Below are positions 51,830 through 59,895 of a stretch of DNA of 64,000 nt, piece by piece (position 1 is the first letter of the stretch; every line of letters starts with the position of its first letter). The stretch covers positions 1-64,000 of the forward strand of contig JACDEI010000009.1 of NCBI GenBank assembly GCA_013816485.1, written 5' to 3'. This DNA comes from Planctomycetota bacterium (GTDB taxonomy: Bacteria > Planctomycetota > UBA11346). The notes under the pieces were generated by a model that was not told the DNA's origin, did no database searches, and saw only the letters and a list, made by a program, of their open reading frames with translations. The position numbers and the translations under genes are program-made.

Positions 51830-51909
51830 GTATTCGCGTCCGTGCCGGTTATATTGCCAAAAGCCGCCCGCGTCCGCCAGCGCTTCCTCCGATCATCTCT
51901 GGAGCCGTC

Positions 51910-52263
51910 ATGACCACCGCGACCAAGAACTACCTCTTCGCCCAGCTCAATGACATCAAGGCCGTGCGCTGTCCCTGCGGTTGGACCAAACGCGCGTTCG
52001 CCCAGCCCGACAACCAGGTGGCGACCATCCACTACGTCGACATCCAGGAAGACGCGCGCACGCACTACCACAAGAAGCTCACCGAGATCTACCTGATCCT
52101 GGAAGGTGAAGGGTTCATGGAACTCGATGGCGAGATGATCCCGGTGAAGCCGATGTCGACGGTCTTGATCAAGCCCGGCTGCCGGCATCGCGCGATCGGG
52201 AAGCTGAAGATCGTGAACATTCCCGTGCCGGCGTTTGATCCGCACGACGAACATTTTGACTGA
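51910..52263 (+). CDS. Cupin-domain protein
   Basis: 117 residues from the ATG at 51910, preceded by GGAG; the upstream part of the longer frame has no support. Single cupin fold: DARTHYHKKLTEIYLILEGE has the H-x-H and Glu ligands of motif 1, and VLIKPGCRHRAIG the second His motif. A metal-dependent enzyme or sugar isomerase-like role is possible. The head (LNDIKAVRCPCGWTKRAFAQ) contains a Cys-Pro-Cys, which is unusual. Divergent from the AraC regulator at 51017. Confidence 0.85.
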   Translation: MTTATKNYLFAQLNDIKAVRCPCGWTKRAFAQPDNQVATIHYVDIQEDARTHYHKKLTEIYLILEGEGFMELDGEMIPVKPMSTVLIKPGCRHRAIGKLKIVNIPVPAFDPHDEHFD

Positions 52264-52290
52264 ATCCCAAACGTCGCGCAGCGACCACCG

Positions 52291-52420
52291 TCAAGCGGAC
52301 CTCCAGGTCCGCTTGACGTCATCTGCTCATGGGCGATGGCGATCCCAGGAAACGTGCCGGGTGGATGCGGGCATGGGTTGAGTCCATGACGTCAGGCGGA
52401 CCTGGAGGTCCGCGCTCCGG
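52291..52420. repeat. Palindromic repeat pair (CGGACCTCCAGGTCCG family), copy 2
   Basis: A perfect palindrome at 52291-52316 (TCAAGCGGACCT, CC, AGGTCCGCTTGA) and a second at 52394-52420 (AGGCGGACCTGGAGGTCCGC..GCTCCGG). Same core as at 27437-27540. Lies 28 bases after the cupin gene, in its 3' spacer. Confidence 0.92.
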
Positions 52421-52423
52421 TGG

Positions 52424-52452
52424 CCCATTGCGTGGCGAAGCCACGCAATGGG
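52424..52452. terminator. Bidirectional hairpin between the cupin gene and the 52459 gene
   Basis: 13-bp perfect stem CCCATTGCGTGGC/GCCACGCAATGGG (52424-52436, 52440-52452) with loop GAA. Followed by CGTTTG. Serves both converging genes. Confidence 0.6.
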
Positions 52453-52458
52453 CGTTTG

Positions 52459-52860
52459 TCACGGAGTTCGGCGGGCGAGTTCGGCGGTGATCGTCGTCGC
52501 CACTTGCGTCAGCAACCGCGTCGGTGCCTGGCCATAGCGCGCCCGGATCATCAGGTCGCGTAGGTCACCTTGATGCGTGCGCACGAAGGTGTCGAGGTGG
52601 TCGATGGCCGCGTCCGGATCACGAGCGACCTCAGCGCGGGTGGCGTCCCAGGCGTTTATGACGTCAGCATCAGCAGGGTGGTAATCGCCGCCGGGCCAAT
52701 CTTCCTGGCCGATTAGGTCCAGGGTGGCGCGCAGGCGGTCGAGCGGTGTCGGCGCGGTGTCGACCGTCGCCCGGAACGGCCCAGCGGTGGCGGTCAGACG
52801 GCGCAGCGTCCGGGTGGTGATGGGAGTCGTGCGGTGGGTGGTTTCAGCGGTGGTGTTCAT
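52459..52860 (-). CDS. Hypothetical protein, 133 residues
   Basis: I prefer the ATG at 52860 (MNTTAETTHRTTPITTRTLR); the open frame continues to 53439 but the added part is a shadow of other sequence with no start signal. A Thr-rich head precedes a helical, acidic domain (DADVINAWDATRAEVARDPD; HLDTFVRTHQGDLRDLMIRA). No recognised family. The ribosome binding site is weak, and a 41-codon ORF with a good one overlaps the start (52844-52969), suggesting coupled translation. Confidence 0.55.
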   Translation of the reverse strand: MNTTAETTHRTTPITTRTLRRLTATAGPFRATVDTAPTPLDRLRATLDLIGQEDWPGGDYHPADADVINAWDATRAEVARDPDAAIDHLDTFVRTHQGDLRDLMIRARYGQAPTRLLTQVATTITAELARRTP

Positions 52861-52969
52861 GGGTTGGTCCGTCGGGAAACGTGGTGGTAGGGGTGGGATG
52901 CGGCTGGGGTTTGAGGCTGCGCGATGCAGCGACGCATACGACGGCGACGGCGGAAATAAGGCGGGACAT
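52844..52969 (-). CDS. Small upstream ORF, 41 residues
   Basis: AAAGGAG lies just before the ATG at 52969; the product starts MSRLISAVAVVCVAASRSLK and ends in a His-rich tail. Its stop is 14 bases past the start of the 52459 gene, the pattern of a leader that couples translation. The N-terminus is weakly hydrophobic. It may be only a ribosome loader for the next gene. Not supported by any family. Confidence 0.35.
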   Translation of the reverse strand: MSRLISAVAVVCVAASRSLKPQPHPTPTTTFPDGPTHEHHR

Positions 52970-53043
52970 GGGATGCTCCTTTCGAGCTGTGGTTGGAATG
53001 AAGCGTGATGAAGGCGGGATTTACGCGAGGCCCTGAAACGAAA

Positions 53044-53074
53044 GCGGGGCGACCTTCTTGGAAGGCCGCCCCGC
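53044..53074 (-). terminator. GC-rich hairpin, minus-strand terminator-like
   Basis: GCGGGGCG..CGCCCCGC with an inner CCTTC/GAAGG stem and one mismatch. On the minus strand TTTCGTTT follows. No minus-strand gene that I can support ends just before it; the element may control the 41-codon ORF region. Confidence 0.55.
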
Positions 53075-53219
53075 GCAAAATCGTGCAGTGGGAGTCCTTC
53101 CGGTGCTAGGCACTGGAGAGCTTGGAGGCCACCATAACGACGATGCGCTGCGTGTTCATGACGAGTTGGATGCTGAGCGATGAGCCGGTGAAGACAAGCA
53201 TGCGGTCGTTGGCTTTCCT

Positions 53220-53294
53220 CGTGGCACGGGCGTCTCGCGCGTCTCGCCCGTGATCGCATGACCAACGACCACGGGCGAGACGCCCGTGCCACGG
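53220..53294. repeat. Inverted repeat, CGTGGCACGGGCGTCTCGCC family, copy 2
   Basis: Arms 53220-53252 (CGTGGCACGGGCGTCTCGCG, with a short duplication CGCGTCTCGCCCGTG) and 53270-53294 (ACGGGCGAGACGCCCGTGCC..). Nearly identical to the element at 40576-40686. It lies in the spacer between the 52459 gene and the DUF1080 gene. Confidence 0.93.
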
Positions 53295-53487
53295 TGAAGG
53301 CAGGTAACCGCCTGTGCCGACGTGCCATACCTGGATGGCGGAAAACCTTTCCCGGTTTCCGGCCGATAGCGGTGGTGGAACAAACCACTGCGCAACACCT
53401 TCCTCTGGCGATGGCTGCGGAGGCTGGTTCAGCGTCCAAAGCCCGTCACCGTACCTCTCCCACACGCTCACCCGTCCAAGGAATCCC

Positions 53488-54114
53488 ATGCGCATCCTGT
53501 CCGCCCTCGCCCTCTCGTTCACTCTTGCCGCCGGCTCATTCGGTGTGCTCAACGCCGCCGACGAGGGCTTCGTCAGCCTGTTCGACGGCAAGAGCCTCGA
53601 CGGCTGGAAGATCAACGAGAACCCCGCCGGTTTGAAACTGGAAGACGGCTGTCTGGTGGTGAAGGGTGATCGCGCGCACGTCTTCTACGATGGCGCGGTT
53701 GCTAACCACGACTTCAAGAACTTCCACCTCAAGGCCGAGGTGATGACCGCCAAGAACGCCAACAGCGGCATCTATTTCCACACCAAGTTCCAGAAGGACG
53801 GCTGGCCCGGCAAGGGCTACGAGGCGCAGGTCAACAACACCCACGGCGACCCGAAGAAAACCGCCGGCCTTTACAACGTGAAGGACAACTTCGAAGCGCC
53901 GGCGAAGGACGACGTGTGGTTCCTCTATGAGATCATCGTCAACGGCAAGAACATCGTGGTGAAGATCGACGGCAAAGTCATCACCGACTACACCGAGCCC
54001 GCCGATCTGAACCGTCCGGATCGTCAGCTCTCCAGCGGCACCTTCGCGCTGCAGATCCACGATCCGGGCAGCCTGGTGAAATACAAAAACATCCAGGTGA
54101 AGGTCCTGCCGTAA
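53488..54114 (+). CDS. DUF1080 protein (3-keto-disaccharide hydrolase domain), copy 1
   Basis: 208 residues from the ATG at 53488 with AAGGA ahead. Signal peptide SALALSFTLAAGSFGVLNAA. Then EGFVSLFDGKSLDGWKINEN, the start of the DUF1080 domain, followed by NFHLKAEVMTAKNANSGIYF, GYEAQVNNTHG and the strand GTFALQIHDPGS at the end. The fold is a concanavalin-like sandwich; members act on keto-sugars or bind glycans. Secreted. Followed by a clear terminator and then the DUF1549/DUF1553 gene run. Confidence 0.9.
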   Translation: MRILSALALSFTLAAGSFGVLNAADEGFVSLFDGKSLDGWKINENPAGLKLEDGCLVVKGDRAHVFYDGAVANHDFKNFHLKAEVMTAKNANSGIYFHTKFQKDGWPGKGYEAQVNNTHGDPKKTAGLYNVKDNFEAPAKDDVWFLYEIIVNGKNIVVKIDGKVITDYTEPADLNRPDRQLSSGTFALQIHDPGSLVKYKNIQVKVLP

Positions 54115-54137
54115 GCAGCGCATCATCGCGGATGAAG

Positions 54138-54175
54138 ACCAACCCCAGGGCCGATGGTCCTGGGGTTGGTTGTTG
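54138..54175 (+). terminator. Terminator after DUF1080 copy 1
   Basis: A 12-bp stem ACCAACCCCAGG/CCTGGGGTTGGT (54138-54149, 54159-54170) with a nine-base loop, then TGTTGG. Separates the DUF1080 gene from the operon that follows. Confidence 0.75.
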
Positions 54176-54362
54176 GTGGAGGCGGATCACTAGGTCGCCC
54201 ACTCGCTAGCCGCAGAGACGCTCCACAGTGATGTGCCCGACAAATTTCAGGTGTCCATACCACCCCATTTGTAGGTGTGGGAGAATCCACCAGCGACACG
54301 GAGGCTCTGGTGGCACTATTACCCATCAAGCGCGGGCGATGCCTGCCTGAACGAGGTTTCCC

Positions 54363-56432
54363 ATGCAGCAGCTCATGAAGCTTAGTGTGCCCCTGGTCCT
54401 GGGGTTCGCGATCCTGGGATGGCAATGGCCGAGCGATCGCGTTGCCTTGCCGGTGGTGCACCTCGATGACCAAGCGCCGGCCGCCGCTCCGGCCCAGCCG
54501 GCAGTGCAGACGCTCGACGCTGCGGCGCTGAAAAGCGCCAGCGCGACGATCGACAAGTTGGTGAACGCGCAGCTCGGCAAACAGAACATCAAGCCGCTCG
54601 GTCGCGTCAGCGACGAGGTGTTCGTTCGCCGCGCCTATCTCGACCTCGTCGGACGTATCCCGACGCTCGATGAAACCCAGGCCTTCCTCGGCCAGAAGAC
54701 CAGCGACAAGCGTGAGAAGCTGGTGAAGAAACTCATCGGCAGCGAAGGCTACCTCTCGCATCAGTTCACCTTCTGGGCCGATCTGCTGCGCGCGACCACA
54801 CGTTTGCAGGATCGCTACCCAGGTCAGGCCTACATCGACTGGATCAAGCAGTCGCTGCGCGACAACAAACCCTACGACAAGCTGGTGAGCGAACTGCTCC
54901 AGGCCGAAGGCGCAGCGCTTGCGCGCGGCAACGGCGCGACCGGTTACTACGTGCGCGATACCGGCATGCCGCTCGACAACATGTCGAACACCATCCAGGT
55001 GTTTCTCGGCACCCAGCTTGCGTGCGCCCAGTGCCACAACCATCCCACCGACAAGTGGACGCGGATGGACTACTTTGAAATGGCGGCGTTCACCGCCGGT
55101 ACCGCGGTCAAGAAGGGCTACCGCGACGATCCGAAGGTGAAACGCGGACCGGAGATGCGCGAACTGGCGCAGAAGATCAAAGACGCCCCGCCGCAGGTGC
55201 GCAACACCATGCGCATGCTGACGGAAACCGTCGGCCTGGGCGTGGCCGACAACGACACGGCAACGATTAAGCTGCCGCACGACTACCAGTACGTCGATGC
55301 CAAGCCGGGCGCAAAGGTCGAGGCGCATGCGATGTTCGGCGAGGCCGATATCAGCAACGCCGCCAAGGGCACCGCGCCGCGCGCGTCCTATGCGAGTTGG
55401 ATGGTCAACCAGCCGCGTTTCGCCCAGGTCATCGCCAACCGCATGTGGAAGAAGTCGATGGGCACCGGCCTGATCGAGCCAGTGGACAACCTCAAGGACG
55501 ACACCGTCGCGTCGAACCCGGAGCTGATGGATTTCCTCACCCGCGTGATGGTGTCGGTGAAGTTCGACCTGCGGAAGTTCCAGGAGATCCTCTACACCAC
55601 CGACGCCTACCAGCGCGACAGCGTGAAACAGGATATCGCCGAGGACGCCTATGCCTTCCAGGGCATGAAGCTGCGCCGCCTGACCGGCGAGCAGGTGTGG
55701 GATTCGCTGATGACGCTCGCGGTGTCCGACATCGACACCCACAAGGGCATCGATGCGACGCACCTGCACGAGATGTACGAGAAGCACAAAGACGAGTCGC
55801 CTGCCGAGCTGTTCGAACTGGCGTCGTCGATGTCGAACAAGCGGGAGGAGGCGGGGAAACTACGTGCCGACTTCCAGGCCTTGAAGGAGAAGATCAACAA
55901 AGCCCCCAACGGTGCGGAAAAAGCCAAGCTGATGCAGGAGATGAAGTCGCTCGCCGATCGCCGTGATGAACTGATGTCAGAGGCTGACCCGTTGGCCAAG
56001 AAGAAGATCCTTGGCGAGGGTAAGGGCACTGGTGCGCGCGACGCCAAGGGCGGCGTGGGCAACCTGCTGCGCGCGTCCGAACTCGGATCGCCCGCACCCA
56101 ATAGCCACTTCCTGCGCACCTTCGGTCAGAGCGATCGCCAACTGATCGACAACGGCAGCGATGGCGCGGCGGTGACGCAGGCCCTGGCGATGATGAACGG
56201 CCTGATCGAACCGGATCTGTTGTCGAATCGTTCGGTGCTGACGGCGAACGTGCTCAAAGGCAGCAACGCCGAGGCCAAGGCCAAACAGTTGTGGCTGACC
56301 ATCCTGTCGCGCGAACCGACGTCCAAAGAAGTGTCGCTGGCCGCGAAGGTGATCGCAGCGCACGGTCCTGAGGGTGCTAAGGATCTCGCCTGGGCGCTGA
56401 TCAACTCCAACGAATTCCTCTTCCTGCGCTGA
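54363..56432 (+). CDS. DUF1549/DUF1553 domain protein (PSCyt2/PSD1 type)
   Basis: 689 residues. An N-terminal signal (LVLGFAILGWQ) is followed by the DUF1549 domain (EVFVRRAYLDLVGRIPTLDE; GTQLACAQCHNHPTDKWTRM with a CxxCH heme motif) and the DUF1553 domain (FAQVIANRMWKKSMGTGLIE; YTTDAYQRDS). These proteins are a hallmark of planctomycete genomes and are thought to act in oxidative attack on polymers, but the reaction is not known. Unlike the usual fused form, the separate PSCyt1 part is encoded two genes downstream (57820). It is followed by a DUF1501 gene, 17 bp away, with AAGGA in the gap. Confidence 0.93.
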   Translation: MQQLMKLSVPLVLGFAILGWQWPSDRVALPVVHLDDQAPAAAPAQPAVQTLDAAALKSASATIDKLVNAQLGKQNIKPLGRVSDEVFVRRAYLDLVGRIPTLDETQAFLGQKTSDKREKLVKKLIGSEGYLSHQFTFWADLLRATTRLQDRYPGQAYIDWIKQSLRDNKPYDKLVSELLQAEGAALARGNGATGYYVRDTGMPLDNMSNTIQVFLGTQLACAQCHNHPTDKWTRMDYFEMAAFTAGTAVKKGYRDDPKVKRGPEMRELAQKIKDAPPQVRNTMRMLTETVGLGVADNDTATIKLPHDYQYVDAKPGAKVEAHAMFGEADISNAAKGTAPRASYASWMVNQPRFAQVIANRMWKKSMGTGLIEPVDNLKDDTVASNPELMDFLTRVMVSVKFDLRKFQEILYTTDAYQRDSVKQDIAEDAYAFQGMKLRRLTGEQVWDSLMTLAVSDIDTHKGIDATHLHEMYEKHKDESPAELFELASSMSNKREEAGKLRADFQALKEKINKAPNGAEKAKLMQEMKSLADRRDELMSEADPLAKKKILGEGKGTGARDAKGGVGNLLRASELGSPAPNSHFLRTFGQSDRQLIDNGSDGAAVTQALAMMNGLIEPDLLSNRSVLTANVLKGSNAEAKAKQLWLTILSREPTSKEVSLAAKVIAAHGPEGAKDLAWALINSNEFLFLR

Positions 56433-56449
56433 GCCTTGAAGGAACGACC

Positions 56450-57751
56450 ATGAGCCTCAAACACCTCGCCCATCGTCTGGATGACTGTTCGCGCCGCGCG
56501 TTCCTGGGAGGCGTGGCCAAGGCCGCCTTCGGGGTGTCATTGCTGCCATGGCTGACGCCGCTGGCCAGCGCTGCCGATCCGCTTGCTGCCATCGCACGGC
56601 GACCGACCGCGCGCAACTGCATCTTCCTCAACATGAACGGCGGCATGAGCCACCTCGATACCTGGGATCCCAAACCCGGCACCGAGACTGGCGGCCCGAC
56701 GCAGGCGCTGAAGACCAACGCCGACGGCGTGCAAGTCAGCCAGTACCTGCCGCGCATGGCCGAACAGATGGACAAGGTGGCGGTGATCCGCGGCATGACT
56801 TCGACGCAGGGCGCACACGAGCCGGCGCAGTACCTGATGCACACCAGTTTCACTCAACGCGGCACCATTCGCCACCCGACCATGGGTGCGTGGATGTCGT
56901 ACTTCACCGGTCGCGGCAATCCGACACTGCCCACCAGCGTGGTGGTTGGTGGTGGTGGCCGTCATCCGGGTGCCGGGTTCCTCGAAGCGAAATTCGCACC
57001 GTTGCCGCTCGGTAATTCCAAGGCCGGTCTGCAACACAGCGCGCGCGCGCGTGGTGTCACCGAAGAATCCTTCGATCGCCGCATGGGCCTGCTCTCGCAA
57101 CTGAACGAGGGCTTCGCGAAGGAGTTCCCGCAGAAGGCCGTGCGTGGGTATCAGGATCTTTACCAGGAAGCGATCGCGCTGATGGGCAGCAAGGATCTTG
57201 CCGCGTTTGACTTGGCGCAGGAACCGGAGGACCTCAAGGACCGCTACGGTGACAACGAGTTCGGGCAGGGTTGCTTGCTGGCACGCCGTCTGATCGAACA
57301 CGATGTGCGTTTCGTCGAGGTCAATCTGGGCGGCTGGGACACCCACGACGACAACTTCGACCGCGTGGGGGAACGCGCCAACATCCTCGATGAAGGTCTC
57401 GCCGCCCTGCTGCCCGACCTGGAAAGCCGCGGCCTGCTGGAGGAGACGCTGGTGGTCGTCGCCACCGAGTTCGGCCGCACGCCGCGCATCAACCAGAACA
57501 ACGGTCGCGACCACTATCCCAAGGCCTTCAGCATGGCGCTTGCCGGCGGCGGCGTGCGCGGTGGACAGGTCTACGGCGCGACGGATCCGACTGGCAGCGA
57601 GGTCGCCGCGGGAAAAACCCAGGTCACCGACTTCAATGCCACCATCGCGTACGGCCTCGGTCTGCCGCTGGAGAAGGTGGTGATGTCGCCCTCGGGCCGG
57701 CCATTCACCGTCGCCGACAAGGGGCGTCCGATCACCGCGCTGTTCGGGTGA
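56450..57751 (+). CDS. DUF1501 family protein, Tat-exported
   Basis: 433 residues. The start SLKHLAHRLDDCSRRAFLGG carries a twin-arginine signal. The core has MNGGMSHLDTWDPKP, then TEFGRTPRINQNNGRDHYP and FSMALAGGGVRGGQVYGATD, standard for DUF1501, a family with a sulfatase/alkaline phosphatase-like fold and always near DUF1549/DUF1553. The Asp in LDTW and the GRDHY His fit metal binding. It overlaps the next reading frame by four bases (GTGA), though I set that gene's start later. Confidence 0.95.
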   Translation: MSLKHLAHRLDDCSRRAFLGGVAKAAFGVSLLPWLTPLASAADPLAAIARRPTARNCIFLNMNGGMSHLDTWDPKPGTETGGPTQALKTNADGVQVSQYLPRMAEQMDKVAVIRGMTSTQGAHEPAQYLMHTSFTQRGTIRHPTMGAWMSYFTGRGNPTLPTSVVVGGGGRHPGAGFLEAKFAPLPLGNSKAGLQHSARARGVTEESFDRRMGLLSQLNEGFAKEFPQKAVRGYQDLYQEAIALMGSKDLAAFDLAQEPEDLKDRYGDNEFGQGCLLARRLIEHDVRFVEVNLGGWDTHDDNFDRVGERANILDEGLAALLPDLESRGLLEETLVVVATEFGRTPRINQNNGRDHYPKAFSMALAGGGVRGGQVYGATDPTGSEVAAGKTQVTDFNATIAYGLGLPLEKVVMSPSGRPFTVADKGRPITALFG

Positions 57752-57767
57752 ACAACAGCATGGGATT

Positions 57768-57891
57768 GGCCGCAGAGACGCAGAGCCGCAGAGCCGGACA
57801 ACCAGCAAGGACCTGCATCATGACGTCAGCCATCACCGCTCAGCGCATGTTATCTCCCCGTCTTCCTCTGCGACTCTGTGCCTCTGCGGCC
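57768..57891. repeat. Inverted repeat with octamer arms (CGCAGAGC / CCTCTGCG)
   Basis: Left arm 57768-57797: CGCAGAGA, CGCAGAGC, CGCAGAGC units. Right arm 57864-57891: CCTCTGCG, ACTCTGTG, CCTCTGCG. Arms pair over about 28 bases with a few changes. The right arm lies inside the next gene's signal-peptide codons. Confidence 0.92.
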
Positions 57892-58836
57892 AGTCTGCTG
57901 TTTCCGCTCGTGGGGTTGTCCGCCGCCGACACGCCGACCTACGCCAAAAACATCCAGCCGATCCTCGCCGACCGCTGCTATTCGTGCCATGGGCCGGAGA
58001 AACAGAAAGGCGAGCTGCGACTCGACTCGCCGGAGGCGATCAAGAAGGGCGGAAAAAACGGCGCTATCCTGACCTCTGGCGATCCGGCGAAGAGCACGCT
58101 CTATTCGCTGACGCTGCTGCCGGCGGGTGATGACGATCGCATGCCGGCGAAGGGCGATTCGTTGACGCAGGCGCAGACCGATGCGATCCGCGATTGGATC
58201 AAGTCCGGTGCGGCCTTCGATGGCGTGGCGGGTGTCGTCGCCAAACCCGAACCGGTGAATGGCCCGCTGCACCTGGGACCGAGTGATATCGATCTGGCCA
58301 GCGGGAAACTCAGCAAGCCCGATGCCGCGGCGCTCAAGGCACTGAGCGATGCGGGCGCGATCATCACCCTCATCAGCAGCAACGGCGCGGCGCTCGATGT
58401 CGACCTCAGCCACCTGACCGAGCCGCTCACGGCCGGCCATCTAAAGGAACTCGACCGCCTTGCCGCCAACGTCTTCTGGCTCGATCTCCAAGGCAGCGCG
58501 CTCACCGATGCCGGGCTCGCCAGCGTGGCGAAGTGCCGCAACCTGACGCGTCTGCACCTCAACCGTACGGCGGTGAGCGATGCGGGGCTCGGCGCGCTCA
58601 AGGGCCTCGCTGGATTGGAGTACCTCAACCTAGTGGGCACCAGTGTCGGTGATGCCGGCCTCGCGCACTTCGCGGGCCTGACGAAACTGCAACGCCTCTA
58701 CGTCTGGCAGACCAAGGTCACCGATGCGGGCGGTGCGAAACTGAAAGCGGCCAATGCCGCGCTGGTGATCAACCGCGGTCCGGCCTTTTCCAAGGTCGAT
58801 GTGCCGGATCCCGAAGGTGGCCGTCGCCGTCGCTGA
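57820..58836 (+). CDS. PSCyt1-type c-type cytochrome domain plus leucine-rich repeats
   Basis: 338 residues from the ATG at 57820. The GTG at 57748 (overlapping the DUF1501 stop) is the alternative. The signal peptide (RLPLRLCASAASLLFPLVGL) is partly coded by the right octamer arm. The mature protein has the PSCyt1 domain: YAKNIQPILADRCYSCHGPE with heme motif CYSCH, then KGELRLDSPEAIKKGGKNGA and DRMPAKGDSLTQAQTDAIRD. A linker leads to about five leucine-rich repeats (LRKLDLQG-like: NLTRLHLNRTAVSDAGLGAL; LAGLEYLNLVGTSVGDAGLA). PSCyt1 is normally fused to DUF1549/DUF1553; here it is separate, with LRRs in place. Secreted electron carrier or binding partner of the two previous products. Confidence 0.92.
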   Translation: MTSAITAQRMLSPRLPLRLCASAASLLFPLVGLSAADTPTYAKNIQPILADRCYSCHGPEKQKGELRLDSPEAIKKGGKNGAILTSGDPAKSTLYSLTLLPAGDDDRMPAKGDSLTQAQTDAIRDWIKSGAAFDGVAGVVAKPEPVNGPLHLGPSDIDLASGKLSKPDAAALKALSDAGAIITLISSNGAALDVDLSHLTEPLTAGHLKELDRLAANVFWLDLQGSALTDAGLASVAKCRNLTRLHLNRTAVSDAGLGALKGLAGLEYLNLVGTSVGDAGLAHFAGLTKLQRLYVWQTKVTDAGGAKLKAANAALVINRGPAFSKVDVPDPEGGRRRR

Positions 58837-58862
58837 CCTGCCGCCGCCGTGCTCGCCAAAGC

Positions 58863-58902
58863 AGAACGCCGCCCGTTGCCGGGCGGCGTTCTCGTTCTTC
58901 CG
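58863..58902 (+). terminator. Terminator after the cytochrome/LRR gene
   Basis: A 13-bp stem AGAACGCCGCCCG/CGGGCGGCGTTCT (58863-58875, 58880-58892), loop TTGC, then CGTTCTT. It closes the DUF1549/1501/PSCyt1 operon and faces the convergent DUF1080 gene. Confidence 0.85.
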
Positions 58903-58917
58903 CGTATCAGACGACGC

Positions 58918-59721
58918 TTACGGCTGATCGTAACCCTTCAGCGGACGCACCCAGATATTGCGGTATTTCACCGGGTTGCCGTGGTCCTGCATTGAGATCG
59001 GACCGGTTGCGCTGTGCGGGGTGTAGGCCGCCGCGGCCTTGTGGTTGGTGCGACCCTTCAGCTCAGTGCGATGGTGCACCACGATGCCGTTGTGGATCAC
59101 CGTGACGAACGCCGGCTTCACCACTTTTTTGTCGCCGTCGAACTTCGGGCATTCCCAGATGATGTCGTACATCTGCCACTCGCCGGGTTTGCGGTTGGCG
59201 TTCACCAGCGGAGGGAAGCTGCCGTAGATCGCTGCGGTCTGGCCGTCGGGATAGGTCTGGTTCTCGAAGCAGTCGAGCACCTGGATTTCATAGATGCCCA
59301 TCAGGAACACGCCGCTGTTGCCGCGGCCCTGTCCTTCACCTTTCCCAGGAACCGGTGAAGTCCATTCGATGTGCAACTGGATGTCGCCGAAGGAATCCTT
59401 CGAGGTCTGCTGACCCTTGGCGGCTTCCATGTAACCGTTTTCCAACTTCCAGTTCTGGTTCTGCCACTTGTCGAGGTTGGTGCCGTCGAACAACACGATG
59501 GCGTCACTCGGCGGTTTGCCCGGCTGGTCCTGCGTGCTGAAGGTCCCCGGCGTCACGACAGTCGGCTGCGGACGTTCGCCGTCATGCACGTGCCAGGTGG
59601 TGCCAGGAACCAGCGGGGTGTCCTGGTAGCCCAGGTTCTTCTTCGGCTTGGGCGCGTCCTCAGCGAAGGCGGGCGCGCCGACGGCGACGAACAGGGCGAG
59701 GGAGGCGACGACATACTTCAT
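58918..59721 (-). CDS. DUF1080 protein (3-keto-disaccharide hydrolase domain), copy 2
   Basis: 267 residues from the ATG at 59721; the longer frame runs through the octamer repeat. Signal peptide VASLALFVAVGAPAFAEDA. Then an added 40-residue stretch (LGYQDTPLVPGTTWHVHDGE) before the domain (AIVLFDGTNLDKWQNQNWKL; NSGVFLMGIYEIQVLDCFEN; TGPISMQDHGNPVKYRNIWV). Better matched to the family's common form than copy 1. Convergent with the cytochrome operon and followed upstream by the isomerase gene on the same strand. Confidence 0.93.
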   Translation of the reverse strand: MKYVVASLALFVAVGAPAFAEDAPKPKKNLGYQDTPLVPGTTWHVHDGERPQPTVVTPGTFSTQDQPGKPPSDAIVLFDGTNLDKWQNQNWKLENGYMEAAKGQQTSKDSFGDIQLHIEWTSPVPGKGEGQGRGNSGVFLMGIYEIQVLDCFENQTYPDGQTAAIYGSFPPLVNANRKPGEWQMYDIIWECPKFDGDKKVVKPAFVTVIHNGIVVHHRTELKGRTNHKAAAAYTPHSATGPISMQDHGNPVKYRNIWVRPLKGYDQP

Positions 59722-59804
59722 GTGGGGAATCCTTGTGGGGCAGATGGTACGGGATGGGAACGGATTGGTTGGCTGATGACACGTCGAGCGATTTACGAAG
59801 GACT

Positions 59805-59877
59805 GACATGGAGGACCGGAGAACCGGAGGGGGGAGGCAGCGGTGCGAATTCCTCCGGTTCTCCGGTCCTCCATGTC
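59805..59877. repeat. Inverted repeat with octamer arms, perfect 26-bp pairing
   Basis: Left arm 59805-59830 starts GACATGGAGGACCGGAGAAC and the right arm 59852-59877 is its exact reverse complement. It shares GACATGGAG at the outer edge and the CCGGAGGA/CCGGAGAA units with the element at 30792-30873. Lies between the isomerase and DUF1080 copy 2. Confidence 0.96.
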
Positions 59878-59895
59878 CGATCCAGTCATCCCTGC

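Noticed and set aside
52861-53439. N-terminal extension of the 52459 gene to 326 residues
   Set aside because: The added part runs through a palindromic repeat and a hairpin and lacks a ribosome binding site.
53106-53615. 169-residue minus-strand frame
   Set aside because: Overlaps the repeat and the start of the DUF1080 gene; no support.
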